NCBI GenBank assembly: GCA_015523665.1
Contig: WAJX01000134.1
Location: forward strand, 1 to 8,296
DNA length: 8,296 nucleotides
Direction: 5' to 3'
Origin: Ferroglobus sp.
GTDB lineage: Archaea > Halobacteriota > Archaeoglobi > Archaeoglobales > Archaeoglobaceae
In this document: piece after piece, positions 1 to 6,010 of the stretch
Position numbering within the stretch: position 1 is the first letter of the stretch
How the letters are laid out: every line of letters begins with the position of its first letter
Notes under the pieces: generated by a model
What the model saw: only the letters and a program-made list of their open reading frames with translations
Told to the model about the DNA's origin: nothing
The model's database searches: none
Translations under genes and position numbers: made by a program

Positions 1-58
1 GGAGTAATCTCGATGAGATGTCAACGTATACACCATCACTCTTTAATTCACCGATCAT
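1..58 (-). CDS. Possible 5' end of a gene running off the left edge
   Basis: An ATG at 58-56 on the minus strand opens a frame of 19 codons with no stop before the window ends. It begins MIGELKSDGVYVD. A T-rich, TATA-like stretch on the minus strand (about 90-81) lies roughly 25 bases upstream, the spacing expected for a leaderless archaeal transcript, and I see no ribosome binding site. The plus strand here is also open in two frames (one stops at a TAA at about 69-71), so the strand is not settled. I do not recognise the protein. It would be divergent from the tRNA gene. Confidence 0.3.
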   Translation of the reverse strand, partial: MIGELKSDGVYVDISSRLL

Positions 59-105
59 TATTGCTAAGTAAGAGGTGCAAAAATAAAATTTTCTAAAGGA
101 TAAAG

Positions 106-113
106 TTTAAATT
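106..113 (+). promoter_or_regulatory. TATA-like box of the tRNA-Asn gene
   Basis: TTTAAATT, preceded by AAAG, lies about 30 bases before the first base of the tRNA. This would place the transcript start near 134-136, giving a very short 5' leader for RNase P to remove. The assignment is by position and composition only. Confidence 0.45.
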
Positions 114-139
114 TCAAAACATCAATGCTCAAAAACAGA

Positions 140-212
140 GCCGCCGTAGCTTAGCTGGTAGAGCGTCGGCCTGTTAAGCCGATGGTCGCAGGTTCGAATC
201 CTGCCGGCGGCG
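140..212 (+). tRNA. tRNA-Asn (anticodon GTT)
   Basis: The full cloverleaf can be drawn by hand. The acceptor stem is GCCGCCG (140-146) with CGGCGGC (205-211) and discriminator G212. The D-stem is 149-152 with 161-164. The anticodon stem is TCGGC (166-170) with GCCGA (178-182), enclosing loop CTGTTAA with anticodon GTT at 173-175. The T-arm is GCAGG/CCTGC (188-192, 200-204) around TTCGAAT. There is no intron and CCA is not encoded. The acceptor stem is all G-C in an otherwise AT-rich region, as is usual in thermophiles. T-rich sequence at 213-238 probably ends transcription. I saw no second copy of the 3' end of the tRNA that would mark an integrated element. Confidence 0.97.
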
Positions 213-248
213 CTATCTTCATTTTCTAAAATTTCTTTCAACATAAAT

Positions 249-266
249 AGAATTGATATCAATTCT
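249..266. repeat. 18-bp perfect palindrome
   Basis: AGAATTGATATCAATTCT equals its own reverse complement, with no spacer. It lies 37 bases after the tRNA. It could be a binding site for a dimeric protein or an RNA hairpin that ends tRNA readthrough. No neighbouring gene start is close enough to assign it as an operator. Confidence 0.6.
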
Positions 267-310
267 GAATTCTTTAGCTTTAATAGATTTTTATCAACCT
301 GTTCTAAAAA

Positions 311-336
311 TTTTTAATTTTTATAAAAATTAAAAA
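311..336. repeat. 26-bp perfect A/T palindrome
   Basis: The run T5-A2-T5-A-T-A5-T2-A5 is its own reverse complement over 26 bases. Low complexity makes such palindromes likelier by chance, but this one is perfect and unspaced. It could extrude as a cruciform or be a bend, or simply reflect AT-rich spacer sequence. Confidence 0.55.
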
Positions 337-480
337 ATAGTTAAACATATCATATCTCAACTTGCATGTTATTACAAATTTCTTAACATCTAAATTTGGG
401 ATTGTAGTTGCGAAGTTATTTTGACTTTAACTGTATAGTATTTGGATGAAAAGTATGAACATTGTGAGAGTCAAAACGTT

Positions 481-487
481 TTTATAC
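481..487 (+). promoter_or_regulatory. TATA box upstream of the rhodanese gene
   Basis: TTTATAC lies about 25 bases before an ATG at 509 and about 120 bases before the rhodanese start. If it is the promoter, the transcript would start almost exactly at 509 and carry the short leader frame listed next. Confidence 0.45.
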
Positions 488-508
488 ATTTACCGTAAAT
501 TAGAAATT

Positions 509-574
509 ATGAAGATTAAGAAAGTGAGTAGAGAGAAAGTTGGAATTTGCAAGTGTCATAGCTCTTGCAATTAA
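509..574 (+). CDS. Possible 21-residue leader peptide ending in a Cys/His cluster
   Basis: An ATG sits where the TATA box at 481-487 predicts the transcript start. It opens a 21-codon frame that ends at TAA 30 bases before the rhodanese TTG. The N-terminal half is basic (MKIKKVSREK) and the tail is CKCHSSCN, which has three Cys and one His in seven residues, so metal or thiol chemistry is conceivable. The position is that of a leader peptide for the rhodanese gene. No homologue is known to me. The frame is short enough to be chance, and the only positive evidence is the promoter spacing and the Cys/His tail. Confidence 0.25.
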   Translation: MKIKKVSREKVGICKCHSSCN

Positions 575-590
575 ATCTATTTTTTATTTT

Positions 591-600
591 GGAAGTGATG
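591..600 (+). promoter_or_regulatory. Ribosome binding site deciding the TTG start
   Basis: GGAAGTGATG resembles the archaeal GGAGGTGATC-type site and ends three bases before TTG 604. The upstream in-frame ATG (598) is cut off by TGA at 601-603, so TTG is the only workable start. Confidence 0.6.
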
Positions 601-603
601 TGA

Positions 604-999
604 TTGCTCGGGAAGATAATCACTGGCATTGCAGTCGGTGCTGTTGTAGCTTTTCTACTCTACAACAGCTATGTCCTCTTCCCGAGAGAAAAAGCTTACA
701 CTTCACTCTCGCCAAAAGAGTTCTATAAACTCATGCAAAATGAAAATGTCTTTGTCATAGATGTTCATACTCCAGAGCAGAAACACATACCAAGAACAGA
801 TGCATGGATTCCTTACGACAGAATAGAGGAATTTGCTAATCTTCTACCAAAAGATAAAAATACTACAATCCTCGTTTACTGCAGATCTGGACATATGAGT
901 AAGATAGCAGCGTCAAAGCTTGCTCAGATGGGTTACAAGAATATTTACGAACTCCATGGAGGGATTTTAGCGTGGCAAAGAGATGGATTACTGTATTGA
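604..999 (+). CDS. Membrane-anchored rhodanese-domain protein
   Basis: The protein has 131 residues: one N-terminal hydrophobic segment (about residues 5-26) followed by a single rhodanese domain (about 33-131). Visible marks are the VIDVHTPEQ strand (51-59), HIP (61-63), the active-site loop with Cys93 in CRSGHMS (93-99), and the closing LHGGILAWQ (117-125). Rhodanese domains carry sulfur as a persulfide on this Cys. The donor and acceptor here are unknown, and the anchor suggests the domain works at the membrane, probably on the outer face. The start is TTG at 604, because the ATG at 598 is followed directly by TGA; GGAAGTGATG (591-600) serves as ribosome binding site. The gene is convergent with the DUF1624 gene. 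The family is secure but the physiological role is not. Confidence 0.9.
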   Translation: MLGKIITGIAVGAVVAFLLYNSYVLFPREKAYTSLSPKEFYKLMQNENVFVIDVHTPEQKHIPRTDAWIPYDRIEEFANLLPKDKNTTILVYCRSGHMSKIAASKLAQMGYKNIYELHGGILAWQRDGLLY

Positions 1000-1543
1000 T
1001 CTTAATAGTTCACGATATCTAAGGTTGTTCAAGAACTTGTGAAGAGGTTTTATCAATTTACAACTGTAAGAATTTTTATCTGGGGTTTTGATGTTTATGA
1101 TAAACAAAAATACGATTGAATCTGTCATCTTTACTCTTGAAAAGATGATCAAAAATAAAAATTATAAAAATTATATATAATAAAAGTAAAGCTATTTACA
1201 TATATTAGGTTAGTTCTCAATCAAACTGTACTCTTGAAACTTTTACTTTTTAATTTCTAATGACTTCAAGAACACATGCTAAACCAAGTATAATTCCTAG
1301 ACACGAATAAATGCTTGCACATCATCTAGCTATGGCTATAGCGAAAGACAATCTGAAGATTATCATGAGTCTCAGAGATTTGAAAAGATCAGATGTGAAA
1401 ATAGTAACAACAATTCTAACGGTACTTTCTGGTTATACACCTATATAACTTTCCAAATCAACAGTTTGTTGTTTCTCGCATCATCATGACTTTAACGAAA
1501 AAAGTTACTCAGATATCTTCAGTAAAAACTTTAGTAAAAACTT
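1000..1543. other. Convergent spacer with short open frames only
   Basis: This spacer lies between the 3' ends of the rhodanese and DUF1624 genes. T-rich runs near 1069-1079 may end the rhodanese transcript. Two short plus-strand frames stand out. One at 1091-1180 (29 residues, GGGGT five bases upstream, ending in tandem TAA TAA) and one at 1311-1448 (45 residues, listed separately). Neither matches a family I know. I see no RNA gene or mobile element here. Confidence 0.5.
1311..1448 (+). CDS. Small open frame of unknown function or gene remnant
   Basis: The frame has 45 codons from ATG to TAA. It starts MLAHHLAMAIAKDNLK, followed by a predicted basic helix (LRDLKRSD) and a hydrophobic stretch (VKIVTTILTVL). 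It has fewer A/T-only codons than the surrounding spacer, which makes it look more gene-like than its neighbours. No ribosome binding site or clear TATA box precedes it. It may be a fragment of a larger lost gene. I do not recognise it. Confidence 0.22.
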   Translation: MLAHHLAMAIAKDNLKIIMSLRDLKRSDVKIVTTILTVLSGYTPI

Positions 1544-1544
1544 T
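1521..1544 (-). terminator. T-rich terminator formed by a tandem 12-bp duplication after the DUF1624 gene
   Basis: AGTAAAAACTTT occurs twice without a gap (1521-1532, 1533-1544), touching the stop codon. Read on the minus strand this gives two T5 runs just after the TAA, which fits T-tract termination in archaea. Whether the duplication itself matters is unknown. Confidence 0.4.
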
Positions 1545-2275
1545 TAGAGGAATCTCAGCCCAGGAAGCTCTCCGAAGTACAATAGGAGAATTGCTCCAAA
1601 GATGGGCTGATGCACGAGGTAAACCTTCAGAGTGTGTCTGCCGAGAAACGTGATAAAGTTGAGCATCCTCGGAAATGAGATTTCAAACCTTCTAACACCC
1701 TCTGGATAGATTAAAGCTCCAGCTCCAATTCCAAGCAAGAATATTCCAAACCAAGGAAAGATTGGGAAGAAATCAAACGTGAAAAATGGAATCGGAGTTA
1801 TTCCAATAGGGAGTAGGAGGAGGTTGTTTGAGTGAACTCTCTCGACTATGGTTTTACCAGCTAAAAACAACGGAACTAGGATCAAGTTTTTTTCTTCAAA
1901 TCTTAAGAAGGGTATTACCAAAACGCTTGCAATGCCGAGAAAGTGTAAGATTCCGAAGTATATAGTCCCCTCATCGAGAAAAATCTTTGTGAAGGCTGTT
2001 ATGACTAAACCTAGACCGAATAGTTTTATGAATCGTTTAAAGTATTTTTCATAACCTTTCCACCTAAAATGAGAAATCCATATCGAAACACCAGAAATAG
2101 AAATAAACATCGATGCTGTAAATAGTGCAAAAATTCTCCAAAATTGCTCAAACTCCGAATAACCTGCAAAGTATTGAAGATCTGTTACGAAATTGGAGAT
2201 CAGCATCATTATGAGAGCAAAACCCCTGAGGAAGTCTATTTCGGGATACCTTCTTTTTTGCTTGGATTTTTCCAT
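1544..2275 (-). CDS. DUF1624 / heparan-alpha-glucosaminide N-acetyltransferase-like membrane protein
   Basis: The protein has 243 residues and many hydrophobic segments. It opens with a basic stretch and then EIDFLRGFALIMMLISNF (12-29), the family's D-x-x-R-G signature at the start of helix 1. Further marks are YFGILHFLGIASVL in the middle, DFFPIFPWFGIFLLGIG, and LGRHTLKVYLVHQPI near the C-terminus. Relatives include the catalytic domain of human HGSNAT, which moves acetyl groups across the lysosomal membrane. In prokaryotes the substrates are mostly unknown, so transmembrane acylation of an envelope glycan or lipid is only a guess. I choose ATG 2275 because the signature begins soon after it. 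The frame stays open to a TTG at 2398, but those 41 extra residues look unlike the family. Minus-strand TATA-like sequence near 2301-2309 suits leaderless initiation at 2275. Confidence 0.85.
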   Translation of the reverse strand: MEKSKQKRRYPEIDFLRGFALIMMLISNFVTDLQYFAGYSEFEQFWRIFALFTASMFISISGVSIWISHFRWKGYEKYFKRFIKLFGLGLVITAFTKIFLDEGTIYFGILHFLGIASVLVIPFLRFEEKNLILVPLFLAGKTIVERVHSNNLLLLPIGITPIPFFTFDFFPIFPWFGIFLLGIGAGALIYPEGVRRFEISFPRMLNFITFLGRHTLKVYLVHQPIFGAILLLYFGELPGLRFL

Positions 2276-2486
2276 ACTTAGGTCAAATTTTTTATTTTTT
2301 CTTAAAACGTTTGCGAATAACTTCAGATTATGTAAAAATTCAATTATCCTCGCTAATGTGTTTTTGTTAATTGTAATGTCTGCAAATAATGGATACAATT
2401 AACTAAAAAATAAATAAAATAAATAAATAATATAATATATATAATATACATATTTAGCGAGTCGGTAATTTCTTATTACTTTCACA

Positions 2487-2561
2487 TTAACTAATCCTTT
2501 TTCTTCGAGATTTAAAGGATATAGAATAAAGCTTTTTGGCTAAAAAGCGGATATTAGTTAA
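2487..2561. repeat. Inverted-repeat element able to fold as a three-way junction
   Basis: The outer arms TTAACTAAT (2487-2495) and ATTAGTTAA (2553-2561) are perfect 9-bp complements. Inside are two more hairpins: ATCCTTT/AAAGGAT (2494-2500, 2514-2520) and GCTTTTT/AAAAAGC (2531-2537, 2542-2548) with loop GGCT. CC/GG next to the outer arms could pair instead of the first hairpin. The fold works on either strand. It could be a 3' structure of the minus-strand frame that stops at 2554, a small non-coding RNA, or a short inverted-repeat mobile element remnant. No second copy is present in the window. Confidence 0.45.
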
Positions 2562-2670
2562 GGTTAAATCTGTAAATCCATCTTAGTTTTAGCAGAATTA
2601 TAAGATCACTAACCAAGATTAGAACTGAAGCAAAGAGAACAAAACTGAAAATGATGCTAAGTTACTCCAT
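2554..2670 (-). pseudogene. Small membrane protein, apparently interrupted at codon 3
   Basis: On the minus strand ATG 2670 is followed by GAG and then a TAA stop. The same frame then stays open for 34 codons, reading LSIIFSFVLFASVLILVSD, then LIILLKLRWIYRFN and TAA at 2554. This is one long hydrophobic helix with a basic end, which is unusually protein-like for spacer DNA. A TATA-like TTAAAAAG about 25 bases upstream of ATG 2670 fits leaderless expression. One base change at the TAA would give a 38-residue protein. An alternative is a frameshift from the overlapping frame that reads GRIRGWSNLAS. I do not recognise the family. Confidence 0.3.
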
Positions 2671-2831
2671 CCTCTAATTCTACCTTCAACGCTTTTTAAC
2701 CTTTAAGTTTTTTAACATATCAGTTCATACCTGTTCCCTTCAAAAGAATAGAAGAGATAAAAAATTTAGAAGTATCAGTATCAATCGTTCAAATTACAAC
2801 ACTCCTGAAATTAAGAGAATTGCTGAAAACC

Positions 2832-2938
2832 TATAAAAACCCGCGAAGTTAATTCGTAGAATCATGAGTGTCAACAGTAGTGTTACAAGTTTACACAACT
2901 TATTCAGTATAACAAATAACATAACAGAGGATAGTTAA
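2832..2938 (+). other. TATA box followed by a possible leaderless 24-residue frame
   Basis: TATAAAAA (2832-2839) is one of the clearest TATA boxes in the spacer. An ATG lies at 2864, close to the expected transcript start, and opens 24 codons to TAA at 2936-2938 (MSVNSSVTSLHN...). The peptide is polar and rich in Ser, Asn and Thr, with no motif. The promoter could equally make a non-coding RNA, or be fortuitous in AT-rich DNA. Confidence 0.2.
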
Positions 2939-3222
2939 AGCGTTAATGGTGTGAGATCATAATTCGATATATAAAAACAGCTTATCGATAGGCTAATAGA
3001 TGACTTATAGATGACGATACAATTAAGCTGGTAAATGTTGTTAAGATGTTTTTAGTGAGCAGTTGATTAGTGAGTAGTTGAGAATTAAGAGGATAGAGAT
3101 CCGAATTTTATCCCAATTTTAATAAGAAAAATAAGAAAATATAAATAATGAATGAAAATATAAGGATATAAGGCCACAAAAAGACACCAATTAACCTTTC
3201 GAGAGTTCTTCAAAGTGTTTAT

Positions 3223-3254
3223 GCTTAAGAAATGGTTGAAAAATGATCTTAAGC
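3223..3254 (+). promoter_or_regulatory. Inverted repeat upstream of the ligase promoter, possible operator
   Basis: GCTTAAG (3223-3229) and CTTAAGC (3248-3254) are exact complements separated by 18 bases. The second arm touches the first TATA box. The position suits a regulator that controls access of the transcription factors to the ligase promoter. The regulator is not identifiable from this window. Confidence 0.35.
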
Positions 3255-3273
3255 TTTATAGACAACTTTATAG
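3254..3273 (+). promoter_or_regulatory. Tandem TATA boxes of the acetoacetate-CoA ligase gene
   Basis: CTTTATAG occurs at 3254-3261 and again at 3266-3273. They predict transcript starts near 3283 and 3295, giving leaders of roughly 20-30 bases that include the ribosome binding site. Confidence 0.55.
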
Positions 3274-3300
3274 AAGAATATGAAGATATCTAGTCTTAAA

Positions 3301-3308
3301 GGGGTGAT
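3301..3308 (+). promoter_or_regulatory. Strong ribosome binding site deciding the ligase start
   Basis: GGGGTGAT is close to the archaeal consensus and ends five bases before ATG 3314. A nearer ATG at 3310 is in another frame and stops after three codons, so 3314 is the start. Confidence 0.75.
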
Positions 3309-3313
3309 AATGC

Positions 3314-5326
3314 ATGTCTGAGAAAAAGCTCCTTTGGATGCCCTCTCCCGAATTTATTAAAGGTTCTGTTATGTTCAAGTATGTTAGCTATCTAAATGAC
3401 GTACTCGGCTACGATTTCGAAATATCTGAGAATGCTCTTGAAAATGTAAAGCATTATGATAAACTTTGGCAGTGGTCTGTGGAGAATATTGAGGAGTTCT
3501 GGGAGTCTATTTGGCAATACTTTAGAGTTATATCTCATTCAAAGTATTCTGCGATACTAACAACAAAGGAAATGCCCGGAGCCAGATGGTTTGTTGGAGC
3601 TAAACTCAACTATGCAGAACACATCTTTGCAAGAGCTAAATGGGGTGAAAAAGCTATAATTTACATCAGAGAGGATGGTGTTAGGAGAGGCATAACTTGG
3701 AATTCGCTTGCAAAGCAAGTTGCTTCACTATCTGACTGGCTTAAGGAGATTGGAATAAAAAGAGGTGATAGGGTTGCTGCATATGTGAGCAGTATCCCTG
3801 AAGCTGTTATAGCACTCTTAGCTACAGCAAGCATCGGAGCGATATGGATTGCTACAGGTGCTGAGATGGCACCAAGAGCTGTTATTGAAAGATTTAACTT
3901 AGTTGAGCCAAAAATACTCTTTGCCGTTGATGGCTACCAATACAATGGAAGAGAGTTTAGAAAAGCTGATGATGTCTCTAAGGTAATTAAGGCTGTACCC
4001 TCAATAGAAAGGGTAGTTTGGATCTGTAACCTGTTGCATGATATACCAAAGCTCGAGAAACCTGTACATGACTGGAATGAAATAGCAGAGAGACATGGAT
4101 TCAAGTTAAATTTCGAATACATGGAATTTAATGAACCACTGTGGGTGCTATTAACTTCTGGCACAACAGGAATACCAAAGCCCATAACTCATGGACATGG
4201 AGGAATTATTCTGGAAGCTTTAAAGACAAATATGCATCAAGACTTAAAAGAGGGAGATAAATTCCTATGGTATACCACACCTTCTTGGATGATGTGGAAC
4301 TACTTGGTAAACGGACTTCTGTCATCTGCTAAAATAGTGTTTTACGATGGAAGTCCAACATACAGAAAATTAACACCACTATGGGAAATAGCGGAAAAGG
4401 AAAAGCTAGCAATTTTGGGTGTAAGCGCTCCATTCATACATGCATGCATTAAGGAAAGTGGACTAGAGCCGAAATCTCAATTCGATCTGAGTAGGTTAAA
4501 GATGATAGGATCCACCGCTGCCCCACTCTCGCCTCAAGGCTTTGAATGGGTTTACTCGAAAGTTAAAGAAGATGTGTGGCTGAACTCGTTAAGCGGTGGC
4601 ACAGATCTTAATACAGCTATCGTCGGCGGATGTCCATTCCTGCCTGTATGGAGCGGAGAGATACAGTGCAGATTGTTGGGAGCGAAGGTAGAATCATATA
4701 ATGAGGAAGGGAAACCGATTATAAATGAGCTTGGAGAACTTGTGATAGAATTACCAATGCCTTCAATGCCCCTCTACTTCTGGGGAGATGATCAGGAGAT
4801 GAGCTGGTATAAAAAATCATACTTCAATATGTTTCCAGGCAAATGGCGTCACGGAGACTGGATAATGATAACCGATAGAGGAACAGTCGTGATAACTGGT
4901 AGATCAGATTCATCAATAAAGAGAAGAGGAGTAAGAATGGGAACAATAGACTTTTACAAGGTTGTCGAGGAGCTATCTGAAGTTCAAGAAAGTTTGGTTA
5001 TTGAAATCAAAGGGAATTTAATACTTTTCGTAGCGTTAAAGAAAAATCTTCAGCTCACTGAAGAGTTAAAACGAAAGATAAATGAGAAACTAAGAAAAGA
5101 GTTAGGAGCATACTTCATAGCCGATTATATAATCCAAGTTCCAGAAATACCTATGACATTAAACTACAAGAAGGTTGAAGTTCCATTGAAAAGGGTGCTT
5201 ATGGGTCAACCTATGGAAAAGACGGTTAAGCTTGAAAGCTTACAGAATCCCAATGCTTTCAAAATAGCTGTTGAGGTTGCAAAGCCAATAGTAGAGGAGA
5301 TTTCAAAAGAGACAAGTAGCCTTTGA
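3314..5326 (+). CDS. Acetoacetate-CoA ligase (acetoacetyl-CoA synthetase)
   Basis: The 670-residue length is usual for the family. It joins acetoacetate to CoA with ATP, through an acetoacetyl-AMP intermediate, giving acetoacetyl-CoA, AMP and PPi in the cytoplasm. After an ACS-type N-terminal region (about 44-100) come the adenylate-forming motifs: TSGTTGIPK phosphate loop (281-289), SGGTD (427-431), RHGDW (512-516), and GRSDSSIKRRGVRMG (529-543). The acetoacetate subgroup is indicated by WSGEIQCRLLGAKVE, PMPSMPLYFWGDD and KKVEVPLKRVL. The C-terminal catalytic Lys is Lys619 (or 620), in TLNYKKVE, where SGK would be usual. The gene stands alone with its own promoter. It may serve ketone-body, lipid or fatty-acid metabolism. 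A related short-chain 3-oxo acid cannot be excluded as substrate. Confidence 0.92.
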   Translation: MSEKKLLWMPSPEFIKGSVMFKYVSYLNDVLGYDFEISENALENVKHYDKLWQWSVENIEEFWESIWQYFRVISHSKYSAILTTKEMPGARWFVGAKLNYAEHIFARAKWGEKAIIYIREDGVRRGITWNSLAKQVASLSDWLKEIGIKRGDRVAAYVSSIPEAVIALLATASIGAIWIATGAEMAPRAVIERFNLVEPKILFAVDGYQYNGREFRKADDVSKVIKAVPSIERVVWICNLLHDIPKLEKPVHDWNEIAERHGFKLNFEYMEFNEPLWVLLTSGTTGIPKPITHGHGGIILEALKTNMHQDLKEGDKFLWYTTPSWMMWNYLVNGLLSSAKIVFYDGSPTYRKLTPLWEIAEKEKLAILGVSAPFIHACIKESGLEPKSQFDLSRLKMIGSTAAPLSPQGFEWVYSKVKEDVWLNSLSGGTDLNTAIVGGCPFLPVWSGEIQCRLLGAKVESYNEEGKPIINELGELVIELPMPSMPLYFWGDDQEMSWYKKSYFNMFPGKWRHGDWIMITDRGTVVITGRSDSSIKRRGVRMGTIDFYKVVEELSEVQESLVIEIKGNLILFVALKKNLQLTEELKRKINEKLRKELGAYFIADYIIQVPEIPMTLNYKKVEVPLKRVLMGQPMEKTVKLESLQNPNAFKIAVEVAKPIVEEISKETSSL

Positions 5327-5347
5327 ATCCAATAGCACCAGTAGGTT

Positions 5348-5368
5348 TCATCTCTCCTTTTGTTTTCT
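5348..5368 (+). terminator. T-rich terminator after the ligase gene
   Basis: About 20 bases after the ligase stop there is a pyrimidine-rich stretch containing TCTCTCC, TTTTG and TTTTC, without a hairpin. T-tract termination is common in archaea. Confidence 0.35.
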
Positions 5369-5464
5369 CATCGATTGTCAAAGATTGGATTTAAACCAGT
5401 TAAACCACATATGTGAACAAAAATCATAAATTAAGGAATAATATTCGGCAAAAGAGGAAAGTGA

Positions 5465-5588
5465 TTGTATAGGGGTGTGGAGATATTAGCTGCTTTGATA
5501 ACATTAACAGTCGAGTTCTCTGAGCTAAGTGATTGCACTACTTGAATTGCCAGAAATGGAAGTTATTGAGAACTCAGATAAATCGTAG
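5465..5588 (+). pseudogene. Short broken reading frame, possible gene remnant
   Basis: A TTG at 5465, preceded by GAGGAAAGTGA, reads YRGVEILAALITLTVEFSEL and stops at 5545. An overlapping frame from GTG 5529 reads VIALLELPEMEVIENSDKS and stops at 5588. Both halves look protein-like and join by one frame change near 5525-5530, suggesting one small protein split by an indel. The second half vaguely recalls the core strand pattern of PIN-domain toxins, but that is too weak to name it. Confidence 0.22.
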
Positions 5589-5843
5589 ACTTTACTTTCC
5601 CGTCAGTTGCTCTAGCGCTATAGTTTCTTCTAACCTTTGAACGTTTTTTCTTTTTAAGATGGTTAAGCATTATCTCTCTACTATTTTATAATTTTTATTT
5701 TTAATATTATTTTAAATCAGTAGAACTTCTAACTATTTTAATTAATACTTTAAAAATTTTTAAATTTTAATTTTAACCTTCTTATATAAACTCTTATAAT
5801 CATATAAGATTGGAAGTAAAATCGTTTAATTTAAAAGAGCAAA

Positions 5844-5888
5844 AACAAACTAGAACAAATAAGAGCGAACTTGCACAAAATGAACAAA
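5844..5888 (+). repeat. AACAAA motifs at about 10-bp spacing
   Basis: AACAAA or CACAAA occurs at 5844, 5854, 5874 and 5883, so the spacings are 10, 20 and 9 bases; the slot near 5864 holds GCGAAC out of phase. It lies about 120 bases upstream of the stronger phased field and may be a weaker part of the same pattern. Confidence 0.35.
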
Positions 5889-6010
5889 ATTCAGCAGAAA
5901 ATAGAGTTATTATAAGCATTACACATCTCCAAATCTCAAAGTTGATTTTATCATCCATCTCTCATCTCTCTTCCTTTAAATTTCGTTGGAGATAGGAAAG
6001 GGGAGGATTC

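Larger units (their letters stand above)
213..480. other. AT-rich spacer with two perfect palindromes, no gene
   Basis: I find no convincing reading frame between the tRNA and the rhodanese promoter. The stretch is very AT-rich. It holds an 18-bp perfect palindrome at 249-266 and a 26-bp A/T-only perfect palindrome at 311-336, each listed separately. Confidence 0.6.
2276..3222. other. Divergent spacer of about 950 bases without an intact gene
   Basis: This lies between the divergent DUF1624 and ligase genes and is strongly AT-rich near 2400-2450. It holds a folded inverted-repeat element (2487-2561) and a disrupted small membrane-protein frame on the minus strand (2554-2670). A start-less 49-codon open frame lies at 2703-2852 on the plus strand. 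A TATA box with a 24-codon frame lies at 2832-2938. Short direct repeats include ATAGATGAC twice (2996-3004, 3007-3015) and a 15-bp imperfect tandem (3054-3083). The picture is of decayed sequence rather than one recognisable gene. Confidence 0.5.

Noticed and set aside
140..212. tRNA gene as integration site of a mobile element
   Set aside because: No second copy of the 3' end of the tRNA, integrase or element boundary is present in the window.
540..728. 62-residue open frame from TTG 540
   Set aside because: It overlaps the start of the rhodanese gene in another frame and turns into low-quality Cys/Ser sequence; the rhodanese domain frame is clearly the real one.
2276..2398. 41-residue N-terminal extension of the DUF1624 protein from TTG 2398
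   Set aside because: The family signature starts soon after ATG 2275, and the extension has no family resemblance and begins at a weak codon without a binding site.
3934..4185. Minus-strand open frame inside the ligase gene
   Set aside because: It is a shadow of a strongly coding plus-strand gene with all family motifs.
5563..5670. Basic 35-residue minus-strand frame
   Set aside because: It overlaps the broken plus-strand frame, resembles no ribosomal or other small basic protein I know, and the Lys run comes from an A-rich stretch.
5810..5995. 61-residue open frame from TTG 5810
   Set aside because: Its composition (Gln, Asn, Lys, then Ser/Leu) follows the A-rich phased DNA, it has no binding site and no recognisable motif.
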